Numbered from the stretch's first letter, positions 20,452 through 33,350 are shown. The stretch is DNA of 64,000 bases from Boesenbergia rotunda (GCA_024364735.1 JAGFNQ010004003.1:200250-264249); one strand, 5' to 3'. The notes: generated by a model from the letters alone, not told the origin. A program made the numbers and translations.

Positions 20452-23400
20452 CTATTCGTCATCTTCAATTATGCTATAAATCATCCTACACGTTTGTAAA
20501 ACAAAAGCAACTATTAGATTAAGCTGGGAGAATAATACTCTAGCGGACGCAAGAGTATATTTACCAGAATAATGACAAGAAGAGAAGGATAACAAGGTTG
20601 ACGAGCTTGAAGAGGCGTCTTTTCTTTTCTTGGTTGAGCTGGTTAAAGATCTCTGTTACGTCTATCAGATGTCGCCTCCGCTGGTACCTGCAAGTGGATT
20701 TTACCAAATAGCAGAAAAGACATTAGGTTCAGTTTCACATATGAATCTGCTTCTTATGGTCCAGGGTTTTGTGTAAATTTAGTTGGACAATGAATGCATC
20801 GGACTGCAAATAAGTCAACTTCAAACTAAATTACAGTTGAATATAAAATAGTGACCAGGTGAACAATGACAATAAGTCAACTTAAAACAAAGCCACAGTT
20901 TATCTAACATGTGATGGCTAACAATAACAATTCTACCAAAGAGAACAGTGATATGGAGAGAAATAGTCGTGAGAAGTTTATTTATCCACAGTTTGCATGA
21001 TCCTTCTAGATTTGTCATCCTCCAAATATTTTCTTGTTTGTCTAAAATGTGTAATTCAACATCTTCAAGTGGGAATTCTTAGCTTTCGCAGTTTATTTAT
21101 CACACAAGAGAAGTTTTTCTTTGAAAAGGCTTATAGCGCTAAATGTTGAGACCCATGACTTATTGATTCTCTCTCCTTGTTGGTATTTGATATCTCATCT
21201 TGACAAGATATCCACCAAAAATCTAATTGGAAAATGTGTACTACATGCCTTCAATGTCAAATGGATTAGTTGTTGAGCAGCACATATTATCTCTGCCATA
21301 TATTTGTTTATTGTACTTACACTAGTATTCCTACACTAATGAAATTTGCAAATGCGACTCAAATCTGTCTGAACTACTTTTTGAAAGCAACAAACAATGC
21401 ACTACAGTCTGCCTAAGGATAATTAGCAACAAAGTAGATTTGATTTGAGTTTGATGTCGGTCTCAATCACAAATATCACTAATGAAATGTTTTGGGGGAA
21501 TTTTTTCCCATAGTGTATTATATACATGGTCACATATGTGCATGTTTCAAACTGTACAAAGAGATGGCTTTCATATACGGCACTAGAAGATAATCAAGGT
21601 TAGTTGTAAGAAATGTCTAACAATTAATTAAGAGTATTGCTTCCTTCTAAAATGTATAGCTGGTCATGAAAGTATCGGTGAGCAACCAGAACTTACAATC
21701 TCACATTGTAATAAAGGTATGGAGCAGAAAGCAAGACCATCCACCAATTTCCCGACAAGAGAAATAGCAGGCACAAGGCCGCTTGCAAACCAAACTCTGG
21801 ATATATCACTTTATTTATTCGTGAGGCTGAATCATAAGGATTGATATAATCAAATTCTAGGTCAGCCAAGCACATGAGCTGCAAAACACAATGCAAACAA
21901 TTTACAAGTATAATAGAAAAAAGAGTTTTCAGGTGGCATGAAAAGGTGAGTAAAGCATGGACGATTATGTAGCAAGAATGCTACTTAACTTGGTAGGACA
22001 ATAAGAAATTACAATGGAAATCCAGAGCATGCAATGCCTTTCAATATAAAAATGTATGATTGGTTGGCTAAAGCCCTTCGAAGTAGTTCCTCTTATTCCA
22101 TTTTCACATCGCCCCCTCAGGAATCGGAATCACAACTTGTTTATTCTCACCTCTTCTACTATGGATTCCTCTATCTCATCAATTTGTAATGATCAATAAG
22201 CCTACGGCATCCTTCATACCAACAATACTAATAATAAAAATACAGTGTCTAAAAGGCCTCAGCTCACTAACGACAAAAAGAGAAGATATGAGCTTATAGA
22301 GAAAATATTCAAGATGAAGTATATACTTGATTTTTAAGTCAGATTTATTCACTAAGTCCTCATCAAATGGGAGGAGAATACATGATTTTCTTGGTTATAT
22401 GAGCAGATATGACAACAAATACCATGTGAGGTAACTATTCTTAAAATCAATGAGAAATGTCCTTGAACGATTTTTTTTTCAGTAAAACCAAAATCCGAAT
22501 TAGATAAATACAAAAGAAAATGACATATAGTTTAAAAAAAAAAAAATCCCTTTTTGAAGGTAAGAAATTTGTTATGAGTCTCCAAACAAAAGAAAAACAC
22601 TCGTAAAATGAAAATGATTCTTTTTCCCTCAAGAATAAAATTATTTGACTATCTTATACATCTTAGGCAATAATCAAATTGATGTTTGATTAATCGTTCT
22701 ATTCAACTCTAGCTCCGCCTAAAATCAAATGTATTCAGTTTGATTTACTGATGTTTTCCTTTCCCTAACATAAAATCATATAATGCATGTATAAATCACG
22801 AATCTGACCTAGAAATTCTAAATTTCGTCATCTTTAGAGGAGGAACTTAATTAGATCTTCTTTAGGCTAGTTACTTGGACGGATAAGTGGATAACTAAGG
22901 AGGGAGAAAGGGAGGCAATGCAAAACTACATGAGTCGTTCACAATCCATGTACAATTCTGTTATCTTTTCCCTTCCCTTCTCCCTTCTGCTCTTATCTTT
23001 TCACCAAAGTAAACCTCACGTTAAAGAAATTAGGAGGATAAATTTGAAAAGAGTCCAAGGATACTACATACTCAGACAAACGGCTCAAGCATTTCCAGGT
23101 TAGCCATGTCCAGAACATGCAACAACATCACTCAGTAGGGCATTCGTCGAAAATCACAAATATATGCCATAAAATAGTCCGGAAAGGCCATAACAATGAA
23201 TCTATCTGAATGAAACAAATGATGTGGTGAAATTCGTTAAATTGGAGATTCAATTCTGCTTGAAATTGAGAGGCGACATGAACTAACAACTTGAAATTTT
23301 ATCAAGAGTGATTTTTTTTCAACAAAATAATGCATGAAAGAGAAATTCTAACCGCATAATGCCATACACTATTCTAATCGAAGATCTTCATCGTAAAATT

Positions 23401-23850
23401 AATTTTCTATCCATTTTGGGAAATAAATATGAGATTAAAGACTAGAAATCGCTCTAATCGACAGCTATCTGAAACAAAGCTAGACGAAACCACTGGCTCC
23501 AACCAAAGTTAGAATAAAATCCGATCCAATTCCAGCCTCCGGGACACAACCAAAGAAGATTAGGCCTCAAAAAAAAAAAATTATGGTAGTCAGCAGAGCT
23601 AGAATGTGAAGATAGCCATCCAAACCGGAGCTCCACCAGTTCCAACTCGAGAAAAGACAAAGGACTAAAAAGACCAGATTTTTCTTCTCTCAAACGGCCG
23701 AATGAGGTAGGGCATGAACCTCCAATGGATTTAGGGAAGGAAAAAAGTGCATTAATCATTATTAGGGAAAGAAGGAGAGCACACCTGGTAAATGACGAGA
23801 ACGATGAGGATGATGAGGAGGAAGAAGGCGGTGAGCCAGAAGAACACCAT
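20452..23850 (-). CDS. Cornichon family protein (ER cargo receptor), complete, 4 exons
   Basis: Exons are 23785-23850, 21697-21878, 20565-20687 and 20452-20485; all introns are GT-AG and the frame is kept. They give a 134-residue protein, the usual plant cornichon size. It opens with a hydrophobic segment (MVFFWLTAFFLLIILIVLV) and continues YQLMCLADLEFDYINPYDSA, the family signature. A second hydrophobic region surrounds SGNWWMVLLSAPYLYYN, then HLIDVTEIFNQLNQEKKRR, a third segment, and the acidic end IEDDE. Cornichons load selected membrane proteins into COPII vesicles at the ER. The last exon encodes only 11 codons. Intron 1 is about 1.9 kb. No defect is seen. I do not assign a paralogue number. 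Confidence 0.95.
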
Positions 23851-25540
23851 CACCTCCCCCTGTCAGCTCCACCGCCGACAAAGCTCTGAATAGAATCGAT
23901 GGCAGCAAATGGAGCTTCTCCCTGCGATATCCGATGGAAATGGGGGACTAGGTCAAACTTCCGCGATTAAAACTCATTAATCGATCTAAATAATTTAGAT
24001 TATATATATATATATATATTAATAATAATAATAATAATTTTTAGATAAAAGTTCTTCATATCAATTAAAAAAATATTGAGTTTTTTTGTGTTATAATTAT
24101 TCTAATATTTATTTAAGTTTTTATTAAATTAATTAAGTGATAAAATATATTTTAAAAAAAAATAAATTAGCGAAAAAGAGTGTTTTAAAAAGGATTTTTT
24201 TGGGTCGGAAAAAAGGGGGGTTTAGGCAATTGTCGAAATAAAAATCCAATTTTTTTTCTGAAAATGAAAAATTCTCATCCATTTTCCGATTTAAGTCTGT
24301 TTGGTATTGAATTTTGTATAGATACGTATATCATATTGAAAATTTTGGTATAAAAAAGTTATATGGACATCAAATCAAAATTTTGATATATTAAAATTTT
24401 AACATAGTATAAATTTCATATCATTTGAATTTTTTTAATTAATCCAAACAAACCGATAATATGATAATATGATATTGATTTTCAAAAATAAATAGAACAA
24501 TTGGAAAAACAACTGCAATTTTGATTTTAAAATTAGTATCAAATTAAGCTAGTCATGATTAGGGATGCTAATAGGATGAGATAGAGATAGGTTTGTTATT
24601 CCTATCTCCACCCCTAAATTATATTTCCATTCCCATCTTCAATTTTGCGTAATCAGGTAATCTTCATTTTCGACTCCATGGGGATTAAATCTCATTCTCT
24701 CGTCCCCATCTCCACTTCAAAATTAATACTATATTTATTTTTAAAAAAAATCGATATTTTGATATATATTAAAATATCAAAAAATAATAAATCTTATACT
24801 AATATCAAGAAATTCAAAAGGATATAGTATCATATTAAAATTTATGATTTATGAATATGGTATCTAGATATATCAAAAATTTTGATATTTTCACCTCACA
24901 AAACCAAAAAATCTTTGCCCATTTTAAAAAAACAAAATAGCAAAATCTATTCATTTAATCTCATAACCATAGATACCCAATCTAGACTCCAAAAGAACAA
25001 TCTAAAATGATCACAAATTAAAATAAATTTTTGAAAATTCAAACAGCAATTAAACATAACTATAGTTTGACAATTAATCATAATTAACCATCATCAACAC
25101 CAATAACTATATATAAAACGGTACGATGGAAACCGATTTTTAAAAAATTAATTATAGCAAGTCCAATATCAATTTTCTTAACATAATAAAGTGACATATG
25201 GGAAGCCGCAAGCAGTGCCAATACAGATCTTCCAGAAGTAGAGATTTTGTTATCGCATATACCATATCAATATATATTATTCTTAATGAAAAATATTATA
25301 TACTCAAAATTTTGATATGGAATTATATCCTATTAAATTTTTATTATCGATATGAAATTTATTAGTTTTAAATATTTTGATATAACTGAACTATCGAATA
25401 CATTCTCTTTTAAAAACTTAATGTGATTTTTTTTAGTGTTGATTTTTTAAAATTAACATCACAGTAAGATTTTTAAAAATCAACATCACAATGAGATTTC
25501 TAAAAATCAACATCACGATAATGAGTGCAAAAATCAATTA
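23851..25540. other. AT-rich intergenic region
   Basis: This holds the cornichon upstream region, a TA microsatellite at 24001-24020 followed by an ATA repeat to about 24040, and AT-rich sequence with many TATCAAAATTTTGATA-type palindromes (24330-25400). The latter may be decayed MITEs. No gene is supported. Confidence 0.6.
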
Positions 25541-27110
25541 TGGTACTGATATTAAGATCAATCAAAGTCCCATATTGATTAGAAATAAAAAAGATCATGG
25601 GTCTAAGAGGATGGAAAATATCTTCATTTACGTAAGGCCTTTTGGGTAGAGTCAAGAGCAAAATCATGAGAACTTAGGCCCAAAGTGGACAATATCATGT
25701 CATTGTAGAGATATGAATATCCTTGCGGCCCCAACAATTGATATCAGAGTTAGGTTCTGACGGATTTTTTCAACATGTTGGGGTCGTATTCAGATTATGG
25801 CAGAGGAGAGTCAAGGACTTGTTAGTACAACAAGACATGACGAAGACGCTAGGAGAAAGGAAATCGAAAAGCATAGAGAGATCAGATTGGGAAGAACTTC
25901 AGGCGAAGGCAGTAGCAACAATCAGACTTTGTCTTACAGATGATGTGATATATCATGTCATGGACGAAGAGTCGTCGGTGGCAGTTTGGCAAAAACTGGA
26001 AAGTTAGTACATGCCAAAGTCATTGACAAACAAGTTATATATTAAGCATAAATTATTCAGGCGTAATAATGTTGTTGAATTCTCTACCTTCATCTCCTAT
26101 GTACGAGAATTTGATTACCACTTTGATATTGGGAAATGAAACTCATAAATTGGAGGTGGTCACAAGGGTTTTCATAGAGGAAGAAAGTAAGTGACGAAAT
26201 TTTTCAAGGAGGACTTATGGTGAATAGTAATCAAGAGCGTGGTAGAAGTAAAACTCGATATGGATCAAGTAGCGACAACAAGACCCATTCTAAGTCAAGA
26301 AGGAAGAAAGTAATCACATGCTACAAGTGTGGAGGTAAAGGTCATATAAAGAGAGATTACCCAAGGTGGTTTGCCAAAGTCTACATAGTTAAAGAAAATT
26401 CAGGGAGCGGTGATGGAGATATGCCATCAGCTATGTTGAGTTCGAAGAAGCTGACAGATGAATGAATCTTAGACTCTGCATGTTCATATCATATGACTCC
26501 AAACAAGGAGTGGTTTGCAATTACAAATCAATGATGGGGCTGTTGAAGGTCAATAAGGGAGCTCTGACGATAATAAAAGGACAAAAGGTAGCATGGAATA
26601 TCTACATGTTGATAGGGACTACAGTTGTAGGTGGAGTAGCCCCAGTAAAGTCTGAATCAGAAAGTATAGTTTTGTGGCATATACGGTATGAGTGAACGTG
26701 GGATGTTAGAGCTTCATAAGAAAGATTTGTTGAAGGGCATCAAGACGTGCAAACTTGAATTCTATAAATTTTGTCATTAGGAAACAAAGCAAAGTACAAT
26801 TCAAGACGGCAACACTCAAGACGGAGAAAATTCTGGACTATGTACATACAAATCTTGAGGATCAACTAGTGTAGCATCACATGGAAGGTACTTATGTTTT
26901 GTGAGTTTTATTGATGATTACTTACGAAAGGTCTAAGCACACTTCATGTGTCATAAGTCTGAAACTTTTGTGAAGTTTAAATTATTAAAAATTAAAGTGG
27001 TGAATATGACAGGAAGGAAAATTAAATGCCTTAGGTTAAACAATGGAACTGAGTACATGGATTCAAAGTTTCAAGAATTTTATGAGCATTATGGAATAAT
27101 GAGACATTTC
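25541..27110 (+). mobile_element. Degenerate small-LTR Copia retrotransposon, 5' part
   Basis: An LTR of about 196 bp (25541-25736, TG...CCAACA) is followed by ATTGATATCAGAG, a decayed initiator-Met tRNA primer site (canonical TGGTATCAGAG). After this come gag, a zinc knuckle, the pre-integrase domain and the start of the integrase. Everything after the integrase catalytic core start is absent: at 27111 a minus-strand LTR element begins. The LTR family is the same as the solo LTR at 14452-14649. Confidence 0.85.
25760..27105 (+). pseudogene. Copia gag to integrase remnant
   Basis: Gag shows RLWQRRVKDLLVQQDMTKTL, then AVATIRLCLTDDVIYHVMDE and VAVWQKLES, as in Copia capsid proteins, and stops at 26005. 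The nucleocapsid CYKCGGKGHIKRDYP has lost the last Cys of the CCHC knuckle (now Tyr). Pre-integrase traces (LWHIRYE, then ERGMLELHKKDLLKGIKTCK in a shifted frame) lead to integrase pieces (FIDDY, then MCHKSETFVKFKLLK and GRKIKCLRLNNGTEYMDSKF). The first integrase Asp region is preserved, but the second reads NNGTEY, where DNGTEY is usual. Confidence 0.82.
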
Positions 27111-28062
27111 TGTGTGGATCAAATGACCCAGCTAGAGGAGGTGAATAACTTGTCACCTAATTTCTTCCTACAAAGTTAGTTGTGTTAGTGGAAATGAATC
27201 TTGAACAATAAAAATAATGCTAACACTTATCCCTTACATGGTTCCGAAATTGCTTACTCCTGCTCCATGGCGTGCCATTGAGGTGGACGAACCTTTAATC
27301 CTTCGGTGGATTAGTCCCCGGCAATCTCCGGCTAAAGCTCACTCCTTCTCGATGGAGTGCAACCTCTCACAATGGTCTTTTTCCCTTTACAAGAATGAGA
27401 GTTAAGGTTAGGAGGATGAGGTTTGCCTTTGAAAGCTTTAAGCACTTGATCAAGAAGGTTTTTCACAGAATCTCTAGCCCTTCTTAAGCCTCAAAGCTTC
27501 CCTTTAAATAGAGAAGAGAACTGTTAACAAAATAGCTCAGCCCCGACACCAATCCATTGTTGCCAGCCCTAGTCGACTGATGCTCAACCAACGGCTAGAT
27601 TTCGAACAAACCAATTGATTGTCATCCAGACCAGTCGACTACTCTTGCTGTTCGAAACTCACAGAGAAATTAGTCGACTGGTGTCCCTACCAATCGACTG
27701 CTCTTATTACACATCATACTCATCTTCTCTGGAGTCGCCTTTTGAAGTTTTTTTCCTTAGGCTCTTGTCCCTCGGCTGCATCTAAACCCTCGGCTCGTCC
27801 CGATGTCATCCTTCATATATATCTTGAAGTCTGCTTCTCTCGGCTCCACTCCGTTGCTCCTCGTCCGACGGTCGCTCGGATGCATCATCCTTCACTAACT
27901 CAAGGACCCGAGTACTAAGATAAGATCTCTCACATGTGTATTTCTCAAGTCCTACATGACTCAAACACACATCAAACCAATGAAAACCTAATTTAATCAT
28001 ATTAACACACACATCATAACCTATGATCATACCGATCAAACTTGGATTGATTGTACCAATAA
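27111..28062 (-). repeat. 3' LTR of the gag-only element
   Basis: It begins TGTGTGGATCAAATGACCC on the plus strand and ends GATTGTACCAATA beside the polypurine tract. It contains several CAGTCGACTG-type near-palindromes (27570-27710) and a TATA-like CTATTTAAAGG on the minus strand near 27512. Positions 27140-27980 match 30835-31702. Confidence 0.8.
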
Positions 28063-28063
28063 T

Positions 28064-28076
28064 ATCCCCCTTTTTG
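28064..28076 (-). promoter_or_regulatory. Polypurine tract of the gag-only element
   Basis: On the minus strand TCAAAAAGGGGGATAT lies directly before the 3' LTR start. Confidence 0.7.
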
Positions 28077-29160
28077 ACATATGACAATATGTTTAAGTTA
28101 GATATAAATAACAATTTGAAAATTAACAGAATAATATAACATGAAGCATAAAAACATCTAAGCTCTCCCTTAATTTATGTTGTATCACATAATTTTCAAA
28201 TTTAGCACAAAAATAAGTTAAACTAATGTTCTAACTTAAATCTACCATTTTTCCCCTTTGACACCATTAAAAAAAAATTGTACCAATCAATTCTAACCTA
28301 TAGCATCAAGGTAAAACAACGTGAGTTTTAATTCTGAAAACCAAGCAAAAATCAGAAAATTAAGGTATCAGTCGACTAAAACAGCTATCAATCGACTAAC
28401 CTCATCGAGACAACCCCACAAAGTTACCAGTCGATTGGTTCTCTGATGCAGTCGACTGACACATGTCTGATCCGAATTTCAGCTTTCCAAGCTAAAATTC
28501 AGAAATACATTTAAAATTTTAGAAAATTTTAAAAATTATGAAATTTTACAAACATATTTCTTGAACTATTCTTCAATAAGAAAAAATATATTTTCAAGAA
28601 AAATAAAAATATTTTTAATTTTTGACCAAATCTCAAAAACTTGAAAAATATTCAATTTTATATCAAGTTTAAGCCCTAGTTTTGAACCTATATATTTTTT
28701 TAAATCTATAGCCCAGCAAATAAAACATAGAATTATTTTCAAAATATTTAAAATGTCCAACTATAATTTATGGGCAAGATGTCTATTAATTAAACATTTA
28801 CTTTTTTCATAGTTGGTCTATTATTACTAATATGATACATCTAATAACTTATCAAAATGTCATAAACGCACAAGTGAATTATTTGTATCATCTTAACATC
28901 TCATATGCATAAATAAACACATAAATCAAGTTATTATGAGATGAAATAAAGATAATTTCTACTTAGCCCATTTGATCATGAATGTTATTTGGCTAAGTGC
29001 TCCCCTTAAGGTCTCAAGTCAACCATATTTCAGAAGGATTGAAATTTAATTTACATGGTTGACTCATCCCTAAATCCTCTAACCCTTGAGGATTGACTTT
29101 GGCACCCAATAGAAATTTTTGCTAATTATATTGACCAAATATTCCTTAGGGATTCATTTT
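28077..29160. other. Non-coding internal DNA of the gag-only element
   Basis: This is AT-rich sequence where pol would be expected. I see no RT, integrase or protease motif in any frame. A few GTCGACT motifs recur at 28370-28460. Confidence 0.6.
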
Positions 29161-29164
29161 CTAT

Positions 29165-30730
29165 CTATAGTCTTGGTTTTTTTTTACCGCTAGCAAGCAA
29201 GCAATGATAGTCTTTTTCATTGTTTAGTCGACCATATCCTAGCTCCGTTTTCTTGGAGCTTGCTCTTTGGCTCCTAATGATCATGCCTACAGTGTTAGAG
29301 CCAATCTTAAACTTTCTAAGGGTTTTTGTAAGATTATCCACCTTTTCTTTTAATTTCCTATTTTCTTCTTCTAAACATGCATCATTTAGGCTAGAGGTAG
29401 AGGAAACATGCATATCCTTAGGAGTCATAGATTCTAATTTTTCTCTAAGCATGCAAATATTATTTTTTAAGCATTTGATTTCTTTTTAGCCTTAAACAAA
29501 TTATCATTTGTGCTAGAAATAATTTTAACTAAAGTGGTAGTGGGTAGATTGTATACCTTACTTACCGAGATGTCTGAGTTTGATGTTTGACCTCCCTCTT
29601 CACTTGAGCTCCCTTCAACTTTACTTGAGATCTTTACTTCTTCAATTTTAGATGACGTGGAAGCTATGTCTTCAATTCTCGTTAAGGCGAAATGGGATAA
29701 ATGATTTTCTTCTTCTTCCGATGATAATGAGTCATCCCATGTTGCTTGCAAGTTTTGGATTTTCTTATCCTTTTTCTTTTGATTTCTTCTTTTCTTCCTT
29801 CTTCTTTTCTTCCTTTTTCTTCAAGAGAGGACATTCATCCCTCATATGCCTTCTCCTTAACAATTATAGCAAATAATCTTTCTTGGTCGACTTTTGCTTC
29901 TTGAGCTTATCCTACCTGAGATTTGTTAGATAACAAATGTTTAAAAGCCCTTTTCATTTTTCTTACCATATACGCCTCTTCATCACTATCCATTAAGACA
30001 ATTGATTCTTCCGAATCGGAGAATGAAGCCTTCTTTTTCTTGCTCTTTCCCTTGTTTGCCACAAGGGCTACTCCTCTTGGTCTATAGGGTTCTCCATCTA
30101 ATCCTCCAATCTGAGTTTTTCATGGAGCTCCATGGTTGAGAAGAATTCATCTAGGGAGCTTTTCTCTATATCCATTGAAATATAGTATGAGTCCACCATT
30201 GAACTTCATGTTGTGGTTCTTGGAAAGGCATTGATGGCTTTTAGCAAGATATCTTGGTTGGAGAGTTGCTCACCTATAGTTGTTAGTCCATTTAAAATTT
30301 CATAAATTCTAGAATGTAAGCTAGATATCTTTTTCCTTTGTCAAGCTTGATGTTGTTGAGTTGAGATCGGATAAGATCTCTCTTTGCTAATTTTGCTTCC
30401 GATGTGCCTTCATGAAGTTCTACTAGCTTCTCCCATAAATCCTTGACACTTATGTAACTTCCAATCCGAGTTATTTTTTGTTGGCGAAGAACATTTAGAA
30501 AATGATGCAAGACTTTTGAATTTGTTAAATAATCATCCTTTTACTTCTTGCTCCACCTTATCTTTTCAAGTGACTTATTTTCTTGATCCCTAGGCACTTC
30601 AAAATTATTTTCCATAATTAACATGATATCAAAATCAGTATCGAAGAATACCTCCATCCTTTTCTTCCATCAAGAGAATTCTTCTTCGAATTTGGATGGT
30701 TGGATGTGTGAGCCTATCATTTTAATGAAG
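29165..30730 (-). pseudogene. SIRE-type Copia gag of the gag-only element
   Basis: Reading starts near 30725 (MIGSHIQPSKFEEEF is recoverable with a stop) and passes through a capsid block, KDLWEKLVELHEGTSEAKLA then KRDLIRSQLNNIKLDKGKRY (30510-30292). A nucleocapsid region near 29870-29820 has a damaged CCHC knuckle. A Ser/Glu-rich segment follows (29751-29467), then a coiled coil (CLEEENRKLKEKVDNLTKTL, 29452-29165). The final RSQRASSKKTELGYGRLNN resembles the gag/pol junction of SIRE elements. Several stops and frameshifts make it non-functional. Confidence 0.75.
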
Positions 30731-30771
30731 TTTGCATTTTTAGGCGGTTAGTCCGTTGAAGGGCGACTTTG

Positions 30772-30786
30772 CACTCTGATACCAAT
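30772..30786 (-). promoter_or_regulatory. Primer-binding site of the gag-only element
   Basis: Minus-strand ATTGGTATCAGAGTG directly follows the 5' LTR end. TTGGTATCAGAG is the usual initiator-Met tRNA primer site of Copia elements. Confidence 0.85.
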
Positions 30787-31702
30787 TGTGCAGATCGAAA
30801 GACCCGATTAGGGGGGGATGGGGAGGGGGGGTTGAATAGGTTGTCACCCAATTTCTTCCTACAAAGTTGGTTGTGCTAGCGGAAATGAAACTTGAACAAT
30901 AAAAACAATGCTAACACTTATCCTTTACGTGGTTCGAAGATTGTTTTCTCCTACTTCACGGTGTGTCTTTGAGGTGGACGAATTCTTAATCCTTCGGTTG
31001 ATTAGTCTCCGGCAATCTCTGGCTAGACCTCACTCCTTCTCGGTGGAGTACAACCTCTCACAATGGTCTCTTCCCCTTTACAAGAATGAGAGTTAAGGTT
31101 AGGAGGAAGATATTTGCCTTTGGAAGCTTTAAGCACTTGATCAAGAAGGTTTTTCATAGAATCTCTAACCCTTCTCAAGCCTTAAAGCTTCCCTTTAAAT
31201 AGAAGAGAGGGTTGTTAACAAAATAGCTTAGCCCCAATATCAGTCAACTGCTGCCAACCCCAATCAACTAGTACTCAGCCAATGGCTAGCTAAATAGCAA
31301 GATTTTGAACAGACTAGTCGACTACCATCTAGACTAGTCGACTGCTCTTGCTGTTCGAAACTCACAAAGAAATCAGTCAACTAGTGTCCCTACCAGTCGA
31401 CTGCTCTTATTATACACTCATACTCATCCTCTCCGGAGTCGCCCTTTGAAGCTTTTTTCCCTTTGAAGCTTTTTTCCATTTGACTCTCGTCCCTCGGATG
31501 CATCGAAGCCCTTGACTCGTCCCAATGTCATCCTTCACGTATGCCTTGAAGTTTGCTTCCCTCGTCTCCACTCCGTTGCTCCTCGTCTGACAATCCTTTG
31601 GATGCACCATCCTTCCCGACTCAAGGACTCGAACACCAGGATGAAATCTCCCACATATGTGTTCCACCAAGTCCTGCATGACTCAAATACACATCAAACC
31701 AA
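30787..31702 (-). repeat. 5' LTR of the gag-only element (truncated at its outer end)
   Basis: It starts TGTGCAGATCGAAAGACCC and contains a G-rich GGGGGGATGGGGAGGGGGGG block, then follows the left LTR closely up to CACATCAAACCAAT at 31702, where similarity stops. It has GTCGACTG palindromes at 31315-31405 and a TATA-like CTATTTAAAGG near 31200 (minus). It contains a local duplication TTTGAAGCTTTTTTCC near 31445-31475. Confidence 0.78.
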
Positions 31703-33350
31703 TATTCTAGTAGTGCGGGGCTGCCTAAGCCCAAATATTTAGTAAGGCAGACTTGACACCATTTAGGCGGGCATGTGCGCATAACATGCAAGAGACCAAT
31801 CAATAGTAGGGGTTGTCCAAGCCTAAGTATGCAGGAAGCAGACTTGGCAACATTCAAGCGGGTATGTGCTCAAGACATGCCAAATAGCGGATCGACAACA
31901 AGGGTTGTCCAAGCCCAAGTATGCAGGAGGTAAACTTGGCAATCATCCATGGCATGCCAAGCACCAAAGCAAGAACACGGGGCTTCTTAAGCCCAAGTCA
32001 AGCAAGGGGAAGTCTTGGCAACCATCCAAGTGAGCATGTGCACAAGACATGACAAGCAGTGGAGGATGTGACAGTGCGAGGGTGCTGTCCAAGAGCACTA
32101 GATTCAGAGGTCATGCGAGCAGGACAGGTCTGCACAACATGTCAAGCAGCAAAGGTGGGGCAGTGTGTAGAGCCGTCTAACCTCAAGTCATGTAGGGGCA
32201 AAGACTTGGAATGTGACGAACAAAGTGCAAGGATTAGACGTACTGGATCTGAGCATTAGCCAAGTAATGCTTGCAGGAAAAGTGAGTCGTTGTATTCGGC
32301 GGGTGTATGCAACCATGGATGAAGCAGCAGGGGTTGTTTGCCTAAGTTCGTGGTGCGGGACTTGAGCTATGCACAAGGCGTGCATACAAGACTTTGGCGC
32401 AGGTCCAAAGCAATGAAGCAGTAGGGGCTATTAAGCCTAAGTTAATTGCGCAGGACTTGGGCCATGCACAAGGAGTGCGTACAAGACTTTAGTGTTGGGC
32501 CAAAGCAGCGAAGTCATAGGCATGCATGCGGTCTTTGGTGCAGTGCCAAAAAAGCGGAGCCATGGACCAAACACCTGGCGTGCTGATAGACTTTGTGTGA
32601 TGTCAAAGCAGCGGACCGTGGTCAAGCACAAGGAATGTGGACTGACACTTGGCGTGGGACCAATGCAACATAGCCATGGGGCAAAGCACAAGAGGTGAAG
32701 ATTGCTATTTGCGCGGGATCAAAGCAGCAAATTCATGAGCCAAACGGACGTACATTTGACGCGGTGCCAAATCAATGAGAAGCCATTGGATCATGAAGTG
32801 TTGGCTGATACTTGTCATGGAGTCAATTCAGTCAAGTCATGTGGACAAAGCGGTTTTGGAAGTTTGAGTAGTTTTGTACACATGACATGGTAGTTGGTGT
32901 AACTATCGTAACCTCAATTGTAATCGCCTGCCTATGTGCTATAAATAGGCAGAATTGTCATTTGGATGAAGTAACCAAGGTTTGCCAAGAAAAGACAGCC
33001 AAGGGGCTCCCAAGAGTGGCAGGCAAGGGTGACAGCCAAGTGAGGACAAGGAGGCTTTGACAAGGAGAAATTGTGCAGAAATTATGAGCAAAGTGTGCAT
33101 GATTTGTATGGGCAGATCATGAGTGTTTTGTAAGTATTTCTATAAGTGTTCTTCTTATATTCTTTTTATTATCGGATTAATAAAAGGTTGGGAATTTCTC
33201 TCGCAATCGTTGGTGTGTTGCTTGCAGATAACATTTATGTGGGAATCTTGCAAATTGCATTGGACAATTCTTTGTACCTTGATGGTGCATTCGTTCGAAG
33301 GTTGAGTCAAGTGTGGAACTTGATTACCATGTAGAAAAAATTTTGAAGGC
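31703..33350. repeat. Degenerate about 90-bp tandem repeats followed by an LTR-like TATA region
   Basis: From 31715 to about 32800, units such as GGGTTGTCCAAGCCCAAGTA, then CAGACTTGGCAA, CATGTGC and AAGACATGCC recur at roughly 80-100 bp with much divergence. The later units (32330-32700) resemble one another more closely (GTGCATACAAGACTTTGGCG). At 32939 there is TGCTATAAATAGGCAG, a good TATA box, and near 33178 ATTAATAAAAGG, poly(A)-signal-like. The arrangement suggests the U3-R part of an unrecognised LTR on the plus strand, but I cannot define its ends or a primer site. Confidence 0.5.

Larger units (their letters stand above)
27111..31702 (-). mobile_element. Gag-only LTR retrotransposon (TR-GAG-like), minus strand
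   Basis: Two direct LTR copies (27111-28062 and 30787-31702) flank only 2.7 kb. Minus-strand order is 5' LTR, primer site complementary to initiator Met tRNA (30772-30786), gag, coiled-coil region, AT-rich non-coding DNA, polypurine tract (28064-28076), 3' LTR. No protease, integrase or RT is present, so the element could move only with enzymes from a partner. The gag resembles SIRE-type Copia gag. The right LTR lacks the last 75 bp or so seen in the left one, so a deletion has removed that end and the flanking duplication. Confidence 0.8.

Noticed and set aside
23454..23759. 101-codon minus-strand frame next to cornichon exon 1
   Set aside because: It lies within intron 1 of the cornichon gene and has no family features; the spliced model is complete without it.
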